NCBI GenBank assembly: GCA_020629135.1
Contig: JAHDDX010000022.1
Location: 1-37,563 of the forward strand
DNA length: 37,563 bases
Reading direction: 5' to 3'
DNA from: Hellea sp.
GTDB lineage: Bacteria; Pseudomonadota; Alphaproteobacteria; Caulobacterales; Maricaulaceae
Shown here: positions 1-8,642 of the stretch, piece by piece
How the letters are laid out: the number at the start of each line of letters is the position of its first letter
Numbering within the stretch: the first letter of the stretch is position 1
The notes under the pieces: generated by a model
Told to the model about the DNA's origin: nothing
What the model saw: the letters and a program-made list of their open reading frames with translations, nothing else
Databases searched by the model: none
Translations under genes and position numbers: made by a program

Positions 1-1954
1 CATCAAACAATGCGGCCTGATCTTTTTCATCAACATAAATTTCCCAGCCCAGATCTCCGGTAAAAGAGACCCGCAAAGCGAACGCGTCAATGCCGGCGAC
101 CTGAAGCCGTTTCGAGCGCATAAACGGGAAGGCTTCGGACGATAAATCTGCGTCTGTCAGCTTGTTTAACAGGGCGCGGGACTTCGGCCCCGCCACATTA
201 AATCCGCACCAGTCTTTGGTTCGGCTCGTAAACGAGACGCTGTCTGGCTTTTCTTCATCATTGAAAAACCGGCTGTGATAACGTTCCGCCATGGCTGAGC
301 CAAACATGTAGTAATGATCCTCATCAACCATGGTCACGGTGAAATCGCCGGCTATGCCGCCACGAACGCCGAGCAATGGCGAAAGGCAGGTGCGCCCGGC
401 TTTGAACGGAACCTTATTGGCCAGGATGGAGTTCAGCCAGGCCTTGGCCCCTTTGCCCTTGATCTCATATTTGGCGAAATTGGACACATCGATAATCCCG
501 ACATGTTCACGCAGGTTTTTACATTCCTCGCGGACAGAGTCCCACCACGGTTGACGTTCAAATCCGTAAGTGTCGACGGGGTCTTGTCCGTCTTGGGCAT
601 ACCATAAGGGGTGTTCCCAAGATGCGTTCAGGCCAAATACGGCGCCCATGGATTTTTGGTTGTCATAGATCGGACGAGTCCGGACCGGGCGCCCGGCCTC
701 GCGCTCTTCATATGGGAAGTGGATTTTAAAGCGGTGAGAATAGCAATCCAGGGCCCGGGCTTTGACAAAGCTTTTCGGCGTCCAGTCAATACCGTAGCGC
801 GCCATATCCCACGGAAACATATCGAGTTCCGGTTCGCCTTCGACGATCCACTGCGCCATCATCATGCCGAGGCCGCCGGACTGGCTGAAGCCCGGAATGA
901 TGCCGTTGCAGACAAAGTAGTTTTTCAGTTCCGGCACGGGGCCGTACAATGCCGCCGCATCTGGGGTCCAGATCATCGGGCCGTTAATGACCTTTTTAAT
1001 GCCCGCACTGGCCAGCGCAGGGACGCGTTCACAGGCCCGCATAACATTGGGCTCAATACGGTCCAGGTCATCTGAAAACAGCTCGTGTCCGAAATCCAGC
1101 GGCGTGCCGTCTTCAGCCCAGAAGCGACCGTCTTTTTCATAGGCCCCGACCAAAAGCCCATGCAGTTCCTGACGCATATAATATTCGCCGTCGCGATCAG
1201 AAACCGAGGGCAGGCGACGCCCAATTGCGGCAATCTCTGGAATATCTTCGGTCACCAGATATTGGTGTTCCATCGTCATAAGCGGCAATTGATATCCCGC
1301 AAGCCCGGCGACCTCACGGCCCCAGAGCCCGGCCGCATTAACGACAACCTGGGCGTGGATCGTGCCTTTTGGCGTTACGACATCCCAACTGCCGTCCGGC
1401 CTCGGATTAGTTTCAATAGCTGGTGTAAATCGGTAAATCTTGGCCCCGTTCTGGCGCGCACCGATGGCATAGGCCTGAGTCACGCCTGATGGATCCACAT
1501 TCCCGCCGTCCGGTTCGAACATGATACAGCGAATCCCGTCATAATCGACAAGGGGGTGCATCTCCTCGGCTTCTTGCCGTGAGAGTTCGTGAAACTCGAC
1601 GCCGAAATACCGGGCTTTAGCGGCTTGGATTCGAAGCTGATGTTCCCGGTCCGGAGTCTGCGCCAGATAGAGGGCCCCCGGTTGAAAGACACCGCAGCCT
1701 TGTCCGGTTTCTTTTTCGAGCTCCTTATAGAGCTTCATGGTGTAATATTGCAGCTTGGAGATATTATTACTGTCATGCAGGCCGTGAATATTGGCCGCCG
1801 CATGCCAGGTGGAACCGGATGTCAATTCATCGCGCTCCAAAAGGAGCACATCTTTCCAACCCAGCTTGGTTAAATGGTAGAGAATTGAGCAGCCAATCAG
1901 GCCACCTCCAATGACCACGACCTGTGCGTGGGTTTTTATCGCCTGATCCGTCAT
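1..1954 (-). CDS. Dimethylglycine dehydrogenase-like FAD/GcvT protein (3' end outside window)
   Basis: Reading the minus strand from the ATG at 1952-1954 gives an open frame of 651 codons running off the window start, so the C-terminus is missing. Order: an N-terminal DAO-type FAD domain (VVVIGGGLIG near residue 12; GSTWHAA, in which H51 matches the histidine that carries covalent 8-alpha-FAD in dimethylglycine dehydrogenase), the FAO_M linker (RPVRTRPIYDNQKSMGAVFG), then the start of a GcvT folate domain (EECKNLREHVGIIDVSNFAK; RVSFTGDLGWEIY). The family oxidatively demethylates N-methylated glycines and hands the C1 unit to tetrahydrofolate. It is divergent to bmt across 184 bp. It is a paralogue of the gene at 23188 but differs just after the FAD histidine (HAAANIHGLHD), so the substrate may not be dimethylglycine. 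Family is firm; substrate is open. Confidence 0.88.
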   Translation of the reverse strand, partial: MTDQAIKTHAQVVVIGGGLIGCSILYHLTKLGWKDVLLLERDELTSGSTWHAAANIHGLHDSNNISKLQYYTMKLYKELEKETGQGCGVFQPGALYLAQTPDREHQLRIQAAKARYFGVEFHELSRQEAEEMHPLVDYDGIRCIMFEPDGGNVDPSGVTQAYAIGARQNGAKIYRFTPAIETNPRPDGSWDVVTPKGTIHAQVVVNAAGLWGREVAGLAGYQLPLMTMEHQYLVTEDIPEIAAIGRRLPSVSDRDGEYYMRQELHGLLVGAYEKDGRFWAEDGTPLDFGHELFSDDLDRIEPNVMRACERVPALASAGIKKVINGPMIWTPDAAALYGPVPELKNYFVCNGIIPGFSQSGGLGMMMAQWIVEGEPELDMFPWDMARYGIDWTPKSFVKARALDCYSHRFKIHFPYEEREAGRPVRTRPIYDNQKSMGAVFGLNASWEHPLWYAQDGQDPVDTYGFERQPWWDSVREECKNLREHVGIIDVSNFAKYEIKGKGAKAWLNSILANKVPFKAGRTCLSPLLGVRGGIAGDFTVTMVDEDHYYMFGSAMAERYHSRFFNDEEKPDSVSFTSRTKDWCGFNVAGPKSRALLNKLTDADLSSEAFPFMRSKRLQVAGIDAFALRVSFTGDLGWEIYVDEKDQAALFD

Positions 1955-2138
1955 AGTTCGAACCTAGGATAGAGCGACGAACCCGGTCTACAGTTAACCA
2001 GTTTCATCAATCAATCTGATAAATAACAATTATCGAAACTTGTAGGCGCATAATTGGTGGTTCTTGGGTCGAACCTCGATTTGCATAGTCATATAAATAA
2101 AGCTTTATATTTGAGATTTTCAGGTATAAGAGGCCGCT
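1955..2138. promoter_or_regulatory. Divergent intergenic region with candidate bmt promoter and bulged stem
   Basis: This 184-bp AT-rich spacer lies between the divergent DMGDH-like gene and bmt. A possible bmt promoter is TTGCAT (2081-2086) with TTTATA (2104-2109) at 17-bp spacing; both boxes are imperfect. The bmt ribosome site AAGAGG (2128-2133) is clear and resembles that of folD (AAGAGGCC before its ATG on the minus strand). A continuous 16-nt strand at 2030-2045 can pair with three blocks at 1988-1992, 2000-2005 and 2018-2022, giving a long stem with two bulges. No known riboswitch class was recognised. Confidence 0.4.
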
Positions 2139-3137
2139 ATGCGTATTTCTCTTGAAAATTTGCTCTCGCAAAAAAAACTGGTTTTGGCCGACGGGGCTCT
2201 GGGCACTAATTTCATGCAGATGGGATTGATGCCGGGCGATCCGCCGGATTTGTGGAACCTGACCGATCCCGAAAAACCAGAAACCCTGCACCAGGCCTTT
2301 GTTGATGCGGGCTCTGATATTTTATTGACCAATACATTTGGGGCCAATGCGCCGCGCTTAAAGCTTCATGATGCTCAGGATCAGACCTATGCGATTAATA
2401 AGGCTGGGGCAGAGATTGCGTGTAAGGTTGCTGAACGGGCGGATCGTCCTGTAGTTGTTGGTGGTTCGGTTGGGCCAACAGGTGAGCTGTTTGAGCCCAT
2501 GGGAGCGATGACCTTTGACAGTGCAAAGGCCGAGTTTGTCGAGCAGATACGAGGTCTTAAGGACGGCGGTGCAGATGTGGTCTGGATCGAAACCATGTCC
2601 GCGACCGAAGAAATTGACGCCGCGATTGCCGCCGCTCTCGATGTCGGCATGCCATATGTCTTTACGGCAAGCTTTGATACGGCTGGCCGAACCATGATGG
2701 GAGTCGCCCCTGACCAACTCGATGATGTCGCTTGTTCACACGATCACGGCCCTGTGGCTTATGGGGCGAATTGCGGCGTTGGAGCGTCGGACATGATGGT
2801 AGCGGCGCTGGCGATGACGTCCAAGAATCCCAATGCAGTGATAGTTACCAAAGCCAATTGCGGTATTCCGATTATCAAAGGTAAGGAAACGGTTTACTCC
2901 GGCACACCGGAAATGATGGCCGATTTTGTCCGGCTCGCGGCCAATGCCGGAGTCCGGATCATAGGTGGGTGTTGCGGAACCCGTCCGGCTCATATTGCCG
3001 CCATGCGGATCGCGATTAATAGTTTCGTTCAAAGCGAACGACCGAATGTTTCCGAGATCAAGGATAAACTTGGGGATCTCGTTTCGCCCGCAGCAAATGA
3101 AAGCGCGCCGCGCCGGACACGCCGGCGCCGCGCTTAA
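2139..3137 (+). CDS. bmt: Betaine-homocysteine S-methyltransferase
   Basis: A 332-residue protein covering one complete homocysteine S-methyltransferase (Pfam S-methyl_trans) barrel. It begins with LADGALGTNFMQMG and has the LTNTFGAN strand, the WIETMSATEE strand and the Zn-thiolate cysteines in GANCGVG and GGCCGT near the C-terminus. These ligands activate homocysteine. Length and motifs match the alphaproteobacterial betaine-homocysteine methyltransferase (Bmt, known from Sinorhizobium) rather than multidomain MetH. The likely reaction is glycine betaine + homocysteine to dimethylglycine + methionine in the cytoplasm. The ATG follows AAGAGG by 5 nt. It converges with folD with only 3 nt between stop codons. 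S-methylmethionine- or DMSP-dependent homologues cannot be excluded, but the dimethylglycine and sarcosine genes around it favour betaine. Confidence 0.85.
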   Translation: MRISLENLLSQKKLVLADGALGTNFMQMGLMPGDPPDLWNLTDPEKPETLHQAFVDAGSDILLTNTFGANAPRLKLHDAQDQTYAINKAGAEIACKVAERADRPVVVGGSVGPTGELFEPMGAMTFDSAKAEFVEQIRGLKDGGADVVWIETMSATEEIDAAIAAALDVGMPYVFTASFDTAGRTMMGVAPDQLDDVACSHDHGPVAYGANCGVGASDMMVAALAMTSKNPNAVIVTKANCGIPIIKGKETVYSGTPEMMADFVRLAANAGVRIIGGCCGTRPAHIAAMRIAINSFVQSERPNVSEIKDKLGDLVSPAANESAPRRTRRRRA

Positions 3138-3140
3138 GTC

Positions 3141-4028
3141 CTAGAAACTCAGATTTTCTGGGACATCCCAACCGCGACGCATACAGGCGGCGAGTACAGT
3201 ATTTCTCAAAAGACAGGCGATGGTCATAGGACCGACACCGCCGGGGACTGGCGTTATTGAACCGGCTGTTTCCATGGCCGGATGATAATCCACATCTCCA
3301 ACCAGATAAGTTTTGCCGGGTTTTTCAGGATGCGGGACCCGATTAATGCCAACGTCAATCACGCAGGCGCCGGGTTTTATCCATTCGGCTTTGACCATTT
3401 GAGGACGTCCGACCGCAGCAACGATGATATCGGCTTCCCGGCAGACCTCTTCCAGGTTTTGGGTGCGGGAATGGGCGATGGAAATTGTGCAGTTTTGCTC
3501 AAGGAATAAAAAGGCGGCGGGCTTTCCGACCAAAATCGACCGTCCGACCACAACACAGGATTTTCCGCTTAGGTCTCCCAGAGCGTCTTTGGCGAGCATG
3601 ACACATCCGGTCGGCGTACAGGGACGCAGGCCCGGCTTACCAAGTGACAAGCGTCCGGCAGATGTTTCGGTCAATCCGTCAACGTCTTTGTTCGCATCGA
3701 TTTCTTCGATAACCCGATTTTCATTTAGGTGTTTCGGGAGCGGTAATTGAACGAGTATGCCATCGACTTCATTATCATTGTTGAGGTCGCGAACGATTTT
3801 GACCAATTCGTCTTCACTAATATCAGCCGGAAGCTTGTGTTCAATGGAACGCATACCGGTCTCAAGAGTGAATTTGATTTTGTTTTTGACATAGACTTTA
3901 GACGCGGGGTCTTCTCCGACAAGGACCACAGCCAGTGTCGGTTGGCCTGGTAATTGGGTCACAGCCTCGCCAATTCGATCTCTTAGTCCAGCAGCATAAG
4001 CTTTGCCGTCAATTTTAGTCGCGCTCAT
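3141..4028 (-). CDS. folD: Bifunctional methylene-THF dehydrogenase/methenyl-THF cyclohydrolase
   Basis: A 295-residue canonical FolD, a cytoplasmic enzyme converting 5,10-methylene-THF to 10-formyl-THF. Catalytic Y46-x3-K50 lies in YVKNK, followed by [24 protein letters not shown], the NADP-site [21 protein letters not shown] and the terminal [10 protein letters not shown] signature. All residues expected for both activities are present, unlike the second FolD at 34830-35711. The minus-strand ATG (4026-4028) is preceded by AAGAGGCC. It converges on bmt. In this setting it would take methylene-THF from the dimethylglycine and sarcosine demethylases towards formyl-THF. Identity is secure. Confidence 0.96.
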   Translation of the reverse strand: MSATKIDGKAYAAGLRDRIGEAVTQLPGQPTLAVVLVGEDPASKVYVKNKIKFTLETGMRSIEHKLPADISEDELVKIVRDLNNDNEVDGILVQLPLPKHLNENRVIEEIDANKDVDGLTETSAGRLSLGKPGLRPCTPTGCVMLAKDALGDLSGKSCVVVGRSILVGKPAAFLFLEQNCTISIAHSRTQNLEEVCREADIIVAAVGRPQMVKAEWIKPGACVIDVGINRVPHPEKPGKTYLVGDVDYHPAMETAGSITPVPGGVGPMTIACLLRNTVLAACMRRGWDVPENLSF

Positions 4029-4323
4029 AAGGGCCTCTTATATTATTGGTGGGCGTTTAATAAATTGCACGGCAAATTTGTCACCTAAAAAACCAGCTTG
4101 ATTTGATGGTATGACGATTTCTAATGAAAGCCTTCATTTGGAAAGGTCGTCGCGAAAATAAAACCGTTTTAATTCAAAAGCTTGTGAGGCAAAGGATTTA
4201 GCGATCTGAGCCGCGTTAATCAGCGCAGGCAATAGCTCTCTTCAAGCTTCCTAATCTAATTTGCGCTTGAGTTGACAGATGTCGTCTGTGGATAGAGACT
4301 CAGCGACGACTTGGAGGAAAATT
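4029..4323. promoter_or_regulatory. Divergent intergenic region between folD and the 2OG-oxygenase operon
   Basis: About 295 bp, AT-rich, without a convincing gene. It must hold the promoter of folD (minus) and of the operon starting at 4324 (plus). A short inverted repeat ACAGA/TCTGT (4275-4279 and 4285-4289) sits just upstream of the plus-strand start and could be a regulator half-site pair or chance. An ATG at 4279 is in frame with the next gene but has no good ribosome site, whereas GGAGG at 4313-4317 is ideally placed for the ATG at 4324. No clear -35/-10 pair was found. Confidence 0.35.
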
Positions 4324-5313
4324 ATGGGACAGACATTGCCTTTTCCCAAACAGCGTCCGCCGGACTATATTAAGCTCGAATCCGAGCCCGTATTTGATGC
4401 CTCCAGGCATCTGGCGCTTGAGGCCCCTGAAACCATAATTAAACTCAGTGAGCTTGGTTATTCCGAAGCGGAAATCAAAGATTGTCCGAGCGATTACGGG
4501 GTCAGTTCAGCATTCAGGATTTTGTCTGATGAGGGCGTCGCCGCTATGCGCGAGATTTGCCTGAAAATGTATGACAATCGCAACGTTAGCGTCGGCACGG
4601 GAGTCAATCGGCTCGGGTCTTATGTGCGCGGCGCGGGCTATCGATCCCAATTTATCAAAGATTTTTGCGACAGCCCGGAATTGTCCGAACATTTGTCAAG
4701 ACTTGCCGAGGTGTCTTTGGCCCGGCATTCAGTTCCGGCCGTCGCGTGTGGGGTCAACTATGCGCCTGAAGATGTGACCAAAGCGGTCGATACCTGGCAC
4801 ACGGATTCGGTGGCTTTTGATATTGTGATGCTGATGTCCGATCCGAGCGCTTTAGAAGGCGGCGAGTTTCAATATTTTAGGGGAACCAAATCCGAAGGGC
4901 AGGCTCTGCTCGGTATAGCGGGCGAAGAAGGGAGGGATACGGACCTACCATCCGACCGGGTTGTCACCGTGCCATTCCCAGGGCCCGGATACGGATTTAT
5001 GCAACAGGGCAATATGATTTTTCACCGGGCCTGCCGGCTGAAATACAAGGCTGAACGGATTACGATGATCCCGTCATTTGTTGTGTCGCCTGCTGAGGCA
5101 GTCGACGGGACCAATTCGATCAATATGGCGGGATGGGATGATCCGGGCCTGCCAGCCGAGTTGACCCGCCATGAGGCCTGGCGCGCGGCGGCCAGACTGG
5201 ACAAGCTGGTTGACAATGTAAGTCTACATGATGATGCCACGCAACTGGGCGATCAGATCGATCATGCGATTGGCTCCTTGATCGCGTTTCGAGATCGGCT
5301 TCGTAACTCATGA
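4324..5313 (+). CDS. Fe(II)/2-oxoglutarate-dependent oxygenase (PhyH-like)
   Basis: A 329-residue protein from the ATG at 4324, chosen because GGAGG lies 6 nt upstream. The double-stranded beta-helix signature is visible: WHTDS supplies the HxD pair, GGEFQYF follows, and a distal histidine in NMIFHRACRL precedes a 2-oxoglutarate-binding arginine in ERITM. This arrangement fits the phytanoyl-CoA/ectoine hydroxylase type, which hydroxylates an unactivated carbon using O2 and 2-oxoglutarate; some relatives demethylate N- or O-methyl groups. It is first in an operon whose genes overlap by 4-8 nt. The substrate is unknown. The BCCT carrier downstream suggests a methylated onium compound or its breakdown product, which is inference only. 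Confidence 0.72.
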   Translation: MGQTLPFPKQRPPDYIKLESEPVFDASRHLALEAPETIIKLSELGYSEAEIKDCPSDYGVSSAFRILSDEGVAAMREICLKMYDNRNVSVGTGVNRLGSYVRGAGYRSQFIKDFCDSPELSEHLSRLAEVSLARHSVPAVACGVNYAPEDVTKAVDTWHTDSVAFDIVMLMSDPSALEGGEFQYFRGTKSEGQALLGIAGEEGRDTDLPSDRVVTVPFPGPGYGFMQQGNMIFHRACRLKYKAERITMIPSFVVSPAEAVDGTNSINMAGWDDPGLPAELTRHEAWRAAARLDKLVDNVSLHDDATQLGDQIDHAIGSLIAFRDRLRNS

Positions 5314-6284
5314 GCGGACAGGCTGACGCTCTCAAAGGTAAATCCGTCTTAATAACCGGTGCAGCCGGATGCATTGGCGCCTGGGTGATCAAGGAGTTGC
5401 TGGAGATCGGCGCGCAACCCGTAGCCTTCGATCTTTCAAGCTCAACCGCTCGACTTGATCTGGTTTCAGAGAGTTCGTATGGATTGAATTGGGTTCAAGG
5501 CGACATCACTGACTATGATCAGGTCTTATCTGTGATCCAAGATTATGATATTTACGCGGTTATTCATCTTGCGGCCTTACAAGTTCCATTTGCCAAGGCG
5601 GACCCGATTAAGGGCACTCAAGTCAATGTACTTGGTACAACGCATATTTTTGAGGCCTGTCGTCAAGCTGGTGTGAACCGCATTGCCTATGCCAGCTCTA
5701 TCGCCGCCCCTGCGATGGGGGATAATGATCACCTGGATACCTTATACGGGGCCCATAAGGTCTGTAATGAGCAAATGGCCAAGGTCTATTGGCAAGATTG
5801 GCAAGTGCCGTCGATCTGTATTCGACCCGGCGTCATTTATGGTCCGGGCCGGGATCAGGGTATGAGCGCGGCCCCAACAATTGCCATGCTGGCGGCGGTT
5901 TCCGGGCTGAATTACACCATACCATTCTCAGGGCAGGTTGCCTTTGTTCATGTGCGGGACGCGGCTTTGCGTTTCATCGGCGCGGTGTCTGAGCCCGCTA
6001 ATGATGCTTTGGTTTTTGATATGCAAGGAACGCCAGCCTCGGTAACTGAGGTTTGTAAAATTATCAAAACTCAAGTGCCGGGGGCAGGGATAACGATTTC
6101 AGGAAGTCCGTTACCCTTTCCAAGTGACACGGATGATGGCGGGCTGGACAATTATCTTGGGCTAGGTGGATATCTTTCTATTGAACAAGGAATTGAAGAT
6201 ACGATTGAGGTTTTCACGGGTCTTGCGCAAAACGGAAAAATCAGCATTGAAAAGGTCGAAGAACTGATCAAGAGGAATTCATGA
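5310..6284 (+). CDS. NAD-dependent epimerase/dehydratase-family (extended SDR) protein
   Basis: A 324-residue extended SDR. The dinucleotide loop is GAAGCIGAW near residue 17, an acidic residue ends strand 2 (AFDLSS), HLAALQVPFAKADP is the usual substrate-loop region, SSIAA carries the catalytic serine, and YGAHK is the YxxxK pair. The fold is shared by UDP-sugar epimerases and by oxidising members such as uronate and erythronate dehydrogenases. Here, in a catabolic operon with an oxygenase and a FAH hydrolase, an alcohol or sugar-acid dehydrogenase role seems likelier than cell-wall sugar epimerisation. Its ATG overlaps the oxygenase stop (ATGA), implying translational coupling. The exact reaction cannot be read from sequence. 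Confidence 0.78.
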   Translation: MSGQADALKGKSVLITGAAGCIGAWVIKELLEIGAQPVAFDLSSSTARLDLVSESSYGLNWVQGDITDYDQVLSVIQDYDIYAVIHLAALQVPFAKADPIKGTQVNVLGTTHIFEACRQAGVNRIAYASSIAAPAMGDNDHLDTLYGAHKVCNEQMAKVYWQDWQVPSICIRPGVIYGPGRDQGMSAAPTIAMLAAVSGLNYTIPFSGQVAFVHVRDAALRFIGAVSEPANDALVFDMQGTPASVTEVCKIIKTQVPGAGITISGSPLPFPSDTDDGGLDNYLGLGGYLSIEQGIEDTIEVFTGLAQNGKISIEKVEELIKRNS

Positions 6285-7129
6285 AGCTCATACGGTTTGG
6301 AGACAAAGGTTCAGAACGCGCGGGGATCGTTGATCAGAATGGCAACCTCAGAGATGTCAGTTCAGTTGTCGCTGATTGGACCGGCGAGACAGTGAATTCC
6401 GAATTTTTTGCCAAAGTTCAAACCCGGCCCGATGTCGACTATCCCGAAATTCCAAAAGGCGCTCGCCTTGGCGCACCAATTGGAAATGTACCCAAGATTA
6501 TCGGTTGTGCGCTGACCTATGGGAAGCACGCACAGGAAGCAGGGCTTGAAACACCGCCTGAGCCCATGTTCATGCTGACCGCTCGGACGGCAATTAACGG
6601 GCCTTATGATGACGTAATAATGCCGCGCGGTGCGACGGAACTGGATTGGGAAGCAGAACTTGTCGTTGTAATCGGCAAGGGCGGTTCTTATATCCCGATT
6701 GAGGACGCCATGGATCATGTAGCGGGTTATACGGTGGGCAATGACGTGTCTGAGCGGCAGTTCCAGCTCGCCCGAAGCACACAGTGGACCAAGGGCAAAA
6801 GCGCCGACACGCTCAAACCCATTGGGCCATGGCTGGTCACCAAAGATGAGATGCCCAATCCCAATGCCCGCGATATATCAATGACCGTTAGCGGCGTGGT
6901 TCGACAATCCAGTAATACGGCGGATATGGTGTTCAGCGTCGCGGAGCTGGTCTCTCATATTTCAGAATTTTTGACCTGGGAAGCGGGCGACGTCATGTTC
7001 ACGGGGACGCCCCCCGGTGTTGGTTACGGTATGAACCCCCAGCTTTATCTTAAACCCGGCGATGTCATGGAGTCGCGGATTGACGGTCTTGGGGCACAGC
7101 GCAATGTGGTGAAGCGGTTTCATGAGTGA
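6281..7129 (+). CDS. Fumarylacetoacetate hydrolase-family protein
   Basis: A 282-residue FAH-fold protein. The core starts at PKIIGCALTYGKHAQE; metal-binding acids lie in ELDWEAELVVVIGKG, then NDVSER, a KPIGPWLVTKDE segment and the terminal FTGTPPGVGYG. Members hydrolyse or isomerise acylpyruvate-like 2,4-diketo acids, giving pyruvate plus an acid. The KSADTLKPIGPWLV stretch resembles the hydrolases of non-phosphorylating rhamnose/fucose routes. It overlaps both neighbours (ATGA at its start; 8 nt with the next SDR), so it is made together with them. The usual lactonase and acid dehydratase of sugar-acid pathways are absent nearby, so a different 2,4-diketo substrate is possible. Confidence 0.8.
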   Translation: MKLIRFGDKGSERAGIVDQNGNLRDVSSVVADWTGETVNSEFFAKVQTRPDVDYPEIPKGARLGAPIGNVPKIIGCALTYGKHAQEAGLETPPEPMFMLTARTAINGPYDDVIMPRGATELDWEAELVVVIGKGGSYIPIEDAMDHVAGYTVGNDVSERQFQLARSTQWTKGKSADTLKPIGPWLVTKDEMPNPNARDISMTVSGVVRQSSNTADMVFSVAELVSHISEFLTWEAGDVMFTGTPPGVGYGMNPQLYLKPGDVMESRIDGLGAQRNVVKRFHE

Positions 7130-7871
7130 GTTTGCGGACAAGGTCGTAATCGTTACGGGCGGGTCACAAAATATCGGCTTGTCTATCGCTATGACATTTA
7201 TGGCGCAGGGCGCGCATGTCATCTCCGCTGATCTTAATCCGCCAGACGTAACCTATCTTGATTTTCATAAAACCGATATTGCCGAAGAAGATAGCGTTAC
7301 AGCGTTGTTTCAATATGTCGATGACAAATATGGTCGGTTGGATGTGTTGGTCAATAATGCAGGTATTGCGGTTGAAGTACCTTTGCATGAAATGACTGTC
7401 GCACAATGGGATAAGGTCATGGCCGTGAATGTGCGCGGCGTGTTTCTGACCACGAAATATGCCCGGGCCCCAATGAAGCAATCGGGCGGTGGCGCGATTG
7501 TCAATATCAGCTCAATCGAGGGTCTGGGTGCCAATCCGATGCATGCGGTTTATGGTGCGTCCAAGGGGGCTGTTTCCTCGCTCACACACAATATTGCGCT
7601 GGAATATGGTCCACAGGGTATAAGGTGCAATGCCATTGCACCGGGCTGGATCAATACGCCGTTTAATGAAGAATTCCTGACGCAATATCCGGACCGGGAC
7701 AAAGTTGATCAAGAGATCAAATCGCTACACCCCGTGGGTCGATTAGGATTGCCTCAGGATATTGCCGACGTGGCGGTTTGGCTGGCCAGCCCGCAATCCG
7801 CTTTTGTGACGGGGCAAACAATTGTGGTGGATGGCGGCCGTCTGGCGAAATTGCCTTTGCCTAATATGTGA
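7122..7871 (+). CDS. Short-chain dehydrogenase/reductase 1
   Basis: A 249-residue classical SDR with TGGSQNIGLSIA as the dinucleotide loop, an acidic residue after strand 2 (SADLNP) favouring NAD(H), NNAG, a catalytic serine in NISSIEG, and YGASK as the YxxxK pair. It ends in the usual TGQTIVVDGG. In the operon it would oxidise a secondary alcohol, perhaps the one made by the 2-oxoglutarate oxygenase, or form the diketo acid hydrolysed by the FAH protein. Its start overlaps the FAH gene by 8 nt. Family assignment is secure; substrate is unknown. Confidence 0.85.
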   Translation: MSEFADKVVIVTGGSQNIGLSIAMTFMAQGAHVISADLNPPDVTYLDFHKTDIAEEDSVTALFQYVDDKYGRLDVLVNNAGIAVEVPLHEMTVAQWDKVMAVNVRGVFLTTKYARAPMKQSGGGAIVNISSIEGLGANPMHAVYGASKGAVSSLTHNIALEYGPQGIRCNAIAPGWINTPFNEEFLTQYPDRDKVDQEIKSLHPVGRLGLPQDIADVAVWLASPQSAFVTGQTIVVDGGRLAKLPLPNM

Positions 7872-7877
7872 GGATTT

Positions 7878-8633
7878 ATGACCGGTGACCCCAAATCATT
7901 TAAAGGCAATACTGTCATCGTCACGGGCGGTGGCAGTGGTGTCGGATTTGAAACGGCCAAATTGTTTATCGATCAAGGGGCGCGGGTTTTGATTACAGGA
8001 CGTAATCTTGAAAAACTATTATCGGCCACAAGTTCGCTTGGAGAAAACTGCAAGGCGTTCTCCGGTGATGTGACAGATCCTGGAAATGCGGCGAAAGCGG
8101 TATCGGCGGCTACAGATGCCTGGTCGCAGCCCGTTAGCGGACTCGTAAATAATGCCGGCGTGATCCTCCGCGAAACAGCCGAAGATACGACTGACGCGGA
8201 TTGGCGCTGGATTATGTCGGTCAATGTGGACGGCCTGTTTTATATGAGCCGTGAGGTCGCCCGGCAAATGCCGCAGGAGGGCTCTATCATAAATGTGTCT
8301 TCGACCTGTGGCCGATACGGTGCGGCCGGGCTAGCCGCCTATTGTGCGAGTAAAGGCGCGGTGGACCAATTGACCCGAACCATGGCGCTCGAGCTTGCGC
8401 CGCGCAAGATCACTGTCAATGCTGTTGCGCCTGGCGCGATTAATTCGCCCATGCTGTTTTCAGAACATAAGACGACCGAGCTGAGAGATAGTGTCGTTGA
8501 ACGCAATGAGGGAAACATTCCTATTGGTGCAATTGCCGAGCCGCAAGAAGTTGCGCGGGCGATATTTTACCTGGCGACCGAGCGCCATATAACGGGATCC
8601 ATCCTGCGTATTGACGGGGGAAATACAGCATAG
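7878..8633 (+). CDS. Short-chain dehydrogenase/reductase 2
   Basis: A 251-residue classical SDR, six bases after SDR 1. It has TGGGSGVGFETA, an ITGRN segment after strand 2 that often accompanies NADP preference, NNAG, catalytic serine in NVSSTCGRYG, and YCASK. The two SDRs differ in the cofactor region, suggesting successive or opposing redox steps rather than recent duplication. A start codon at 7878 preceded by GAGGATTT supports initiation there. Its substrate is not identifiable. Confidence 0.85.
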   Translation: MTGDPKSFKGNTVIVTGGGSGVGFETAKLFIDQGARVLITGRNLEKLLSATSSLGENCKAFSGDVTDPGNAAKAVSAATDAWSQPVSGLVNNAGVILRETAEDTTDADWRWIMSVNVDGLFYMSREVARQMPQEGSIINVSSTCGRYGAAGLAAYCASKGAVDQLTRTMALELAPRKITVNAVAPGAINSPMLFSEHKTTELRDSVVERNEGNIPIGAIAEPQEVARAIFYLATERHITGSILRIDGGNTA

Positions 8634-8642
8634 AAAGAGTTT

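Noticed and set aside
973-1233. Many additional open frames on the strand opposite real genes (example given)
   Set aside because: They lack ribosome sites and family motifs and lie wholly inside well-supported coding sequences.
1955-2138. SAM or SAH riboswitch upstream of bmt
   Set aside because: I could not find the conserved core of SAM-I, SAM-II or SAH classes in either strand.
4279-4323. Upstream ATG extending the 2-oxoglutarate oxygenase by 15 residues
   Set aside because: No ribosome site precedes 4279, whereas GGAGG is six bases before the ATG at 4324.
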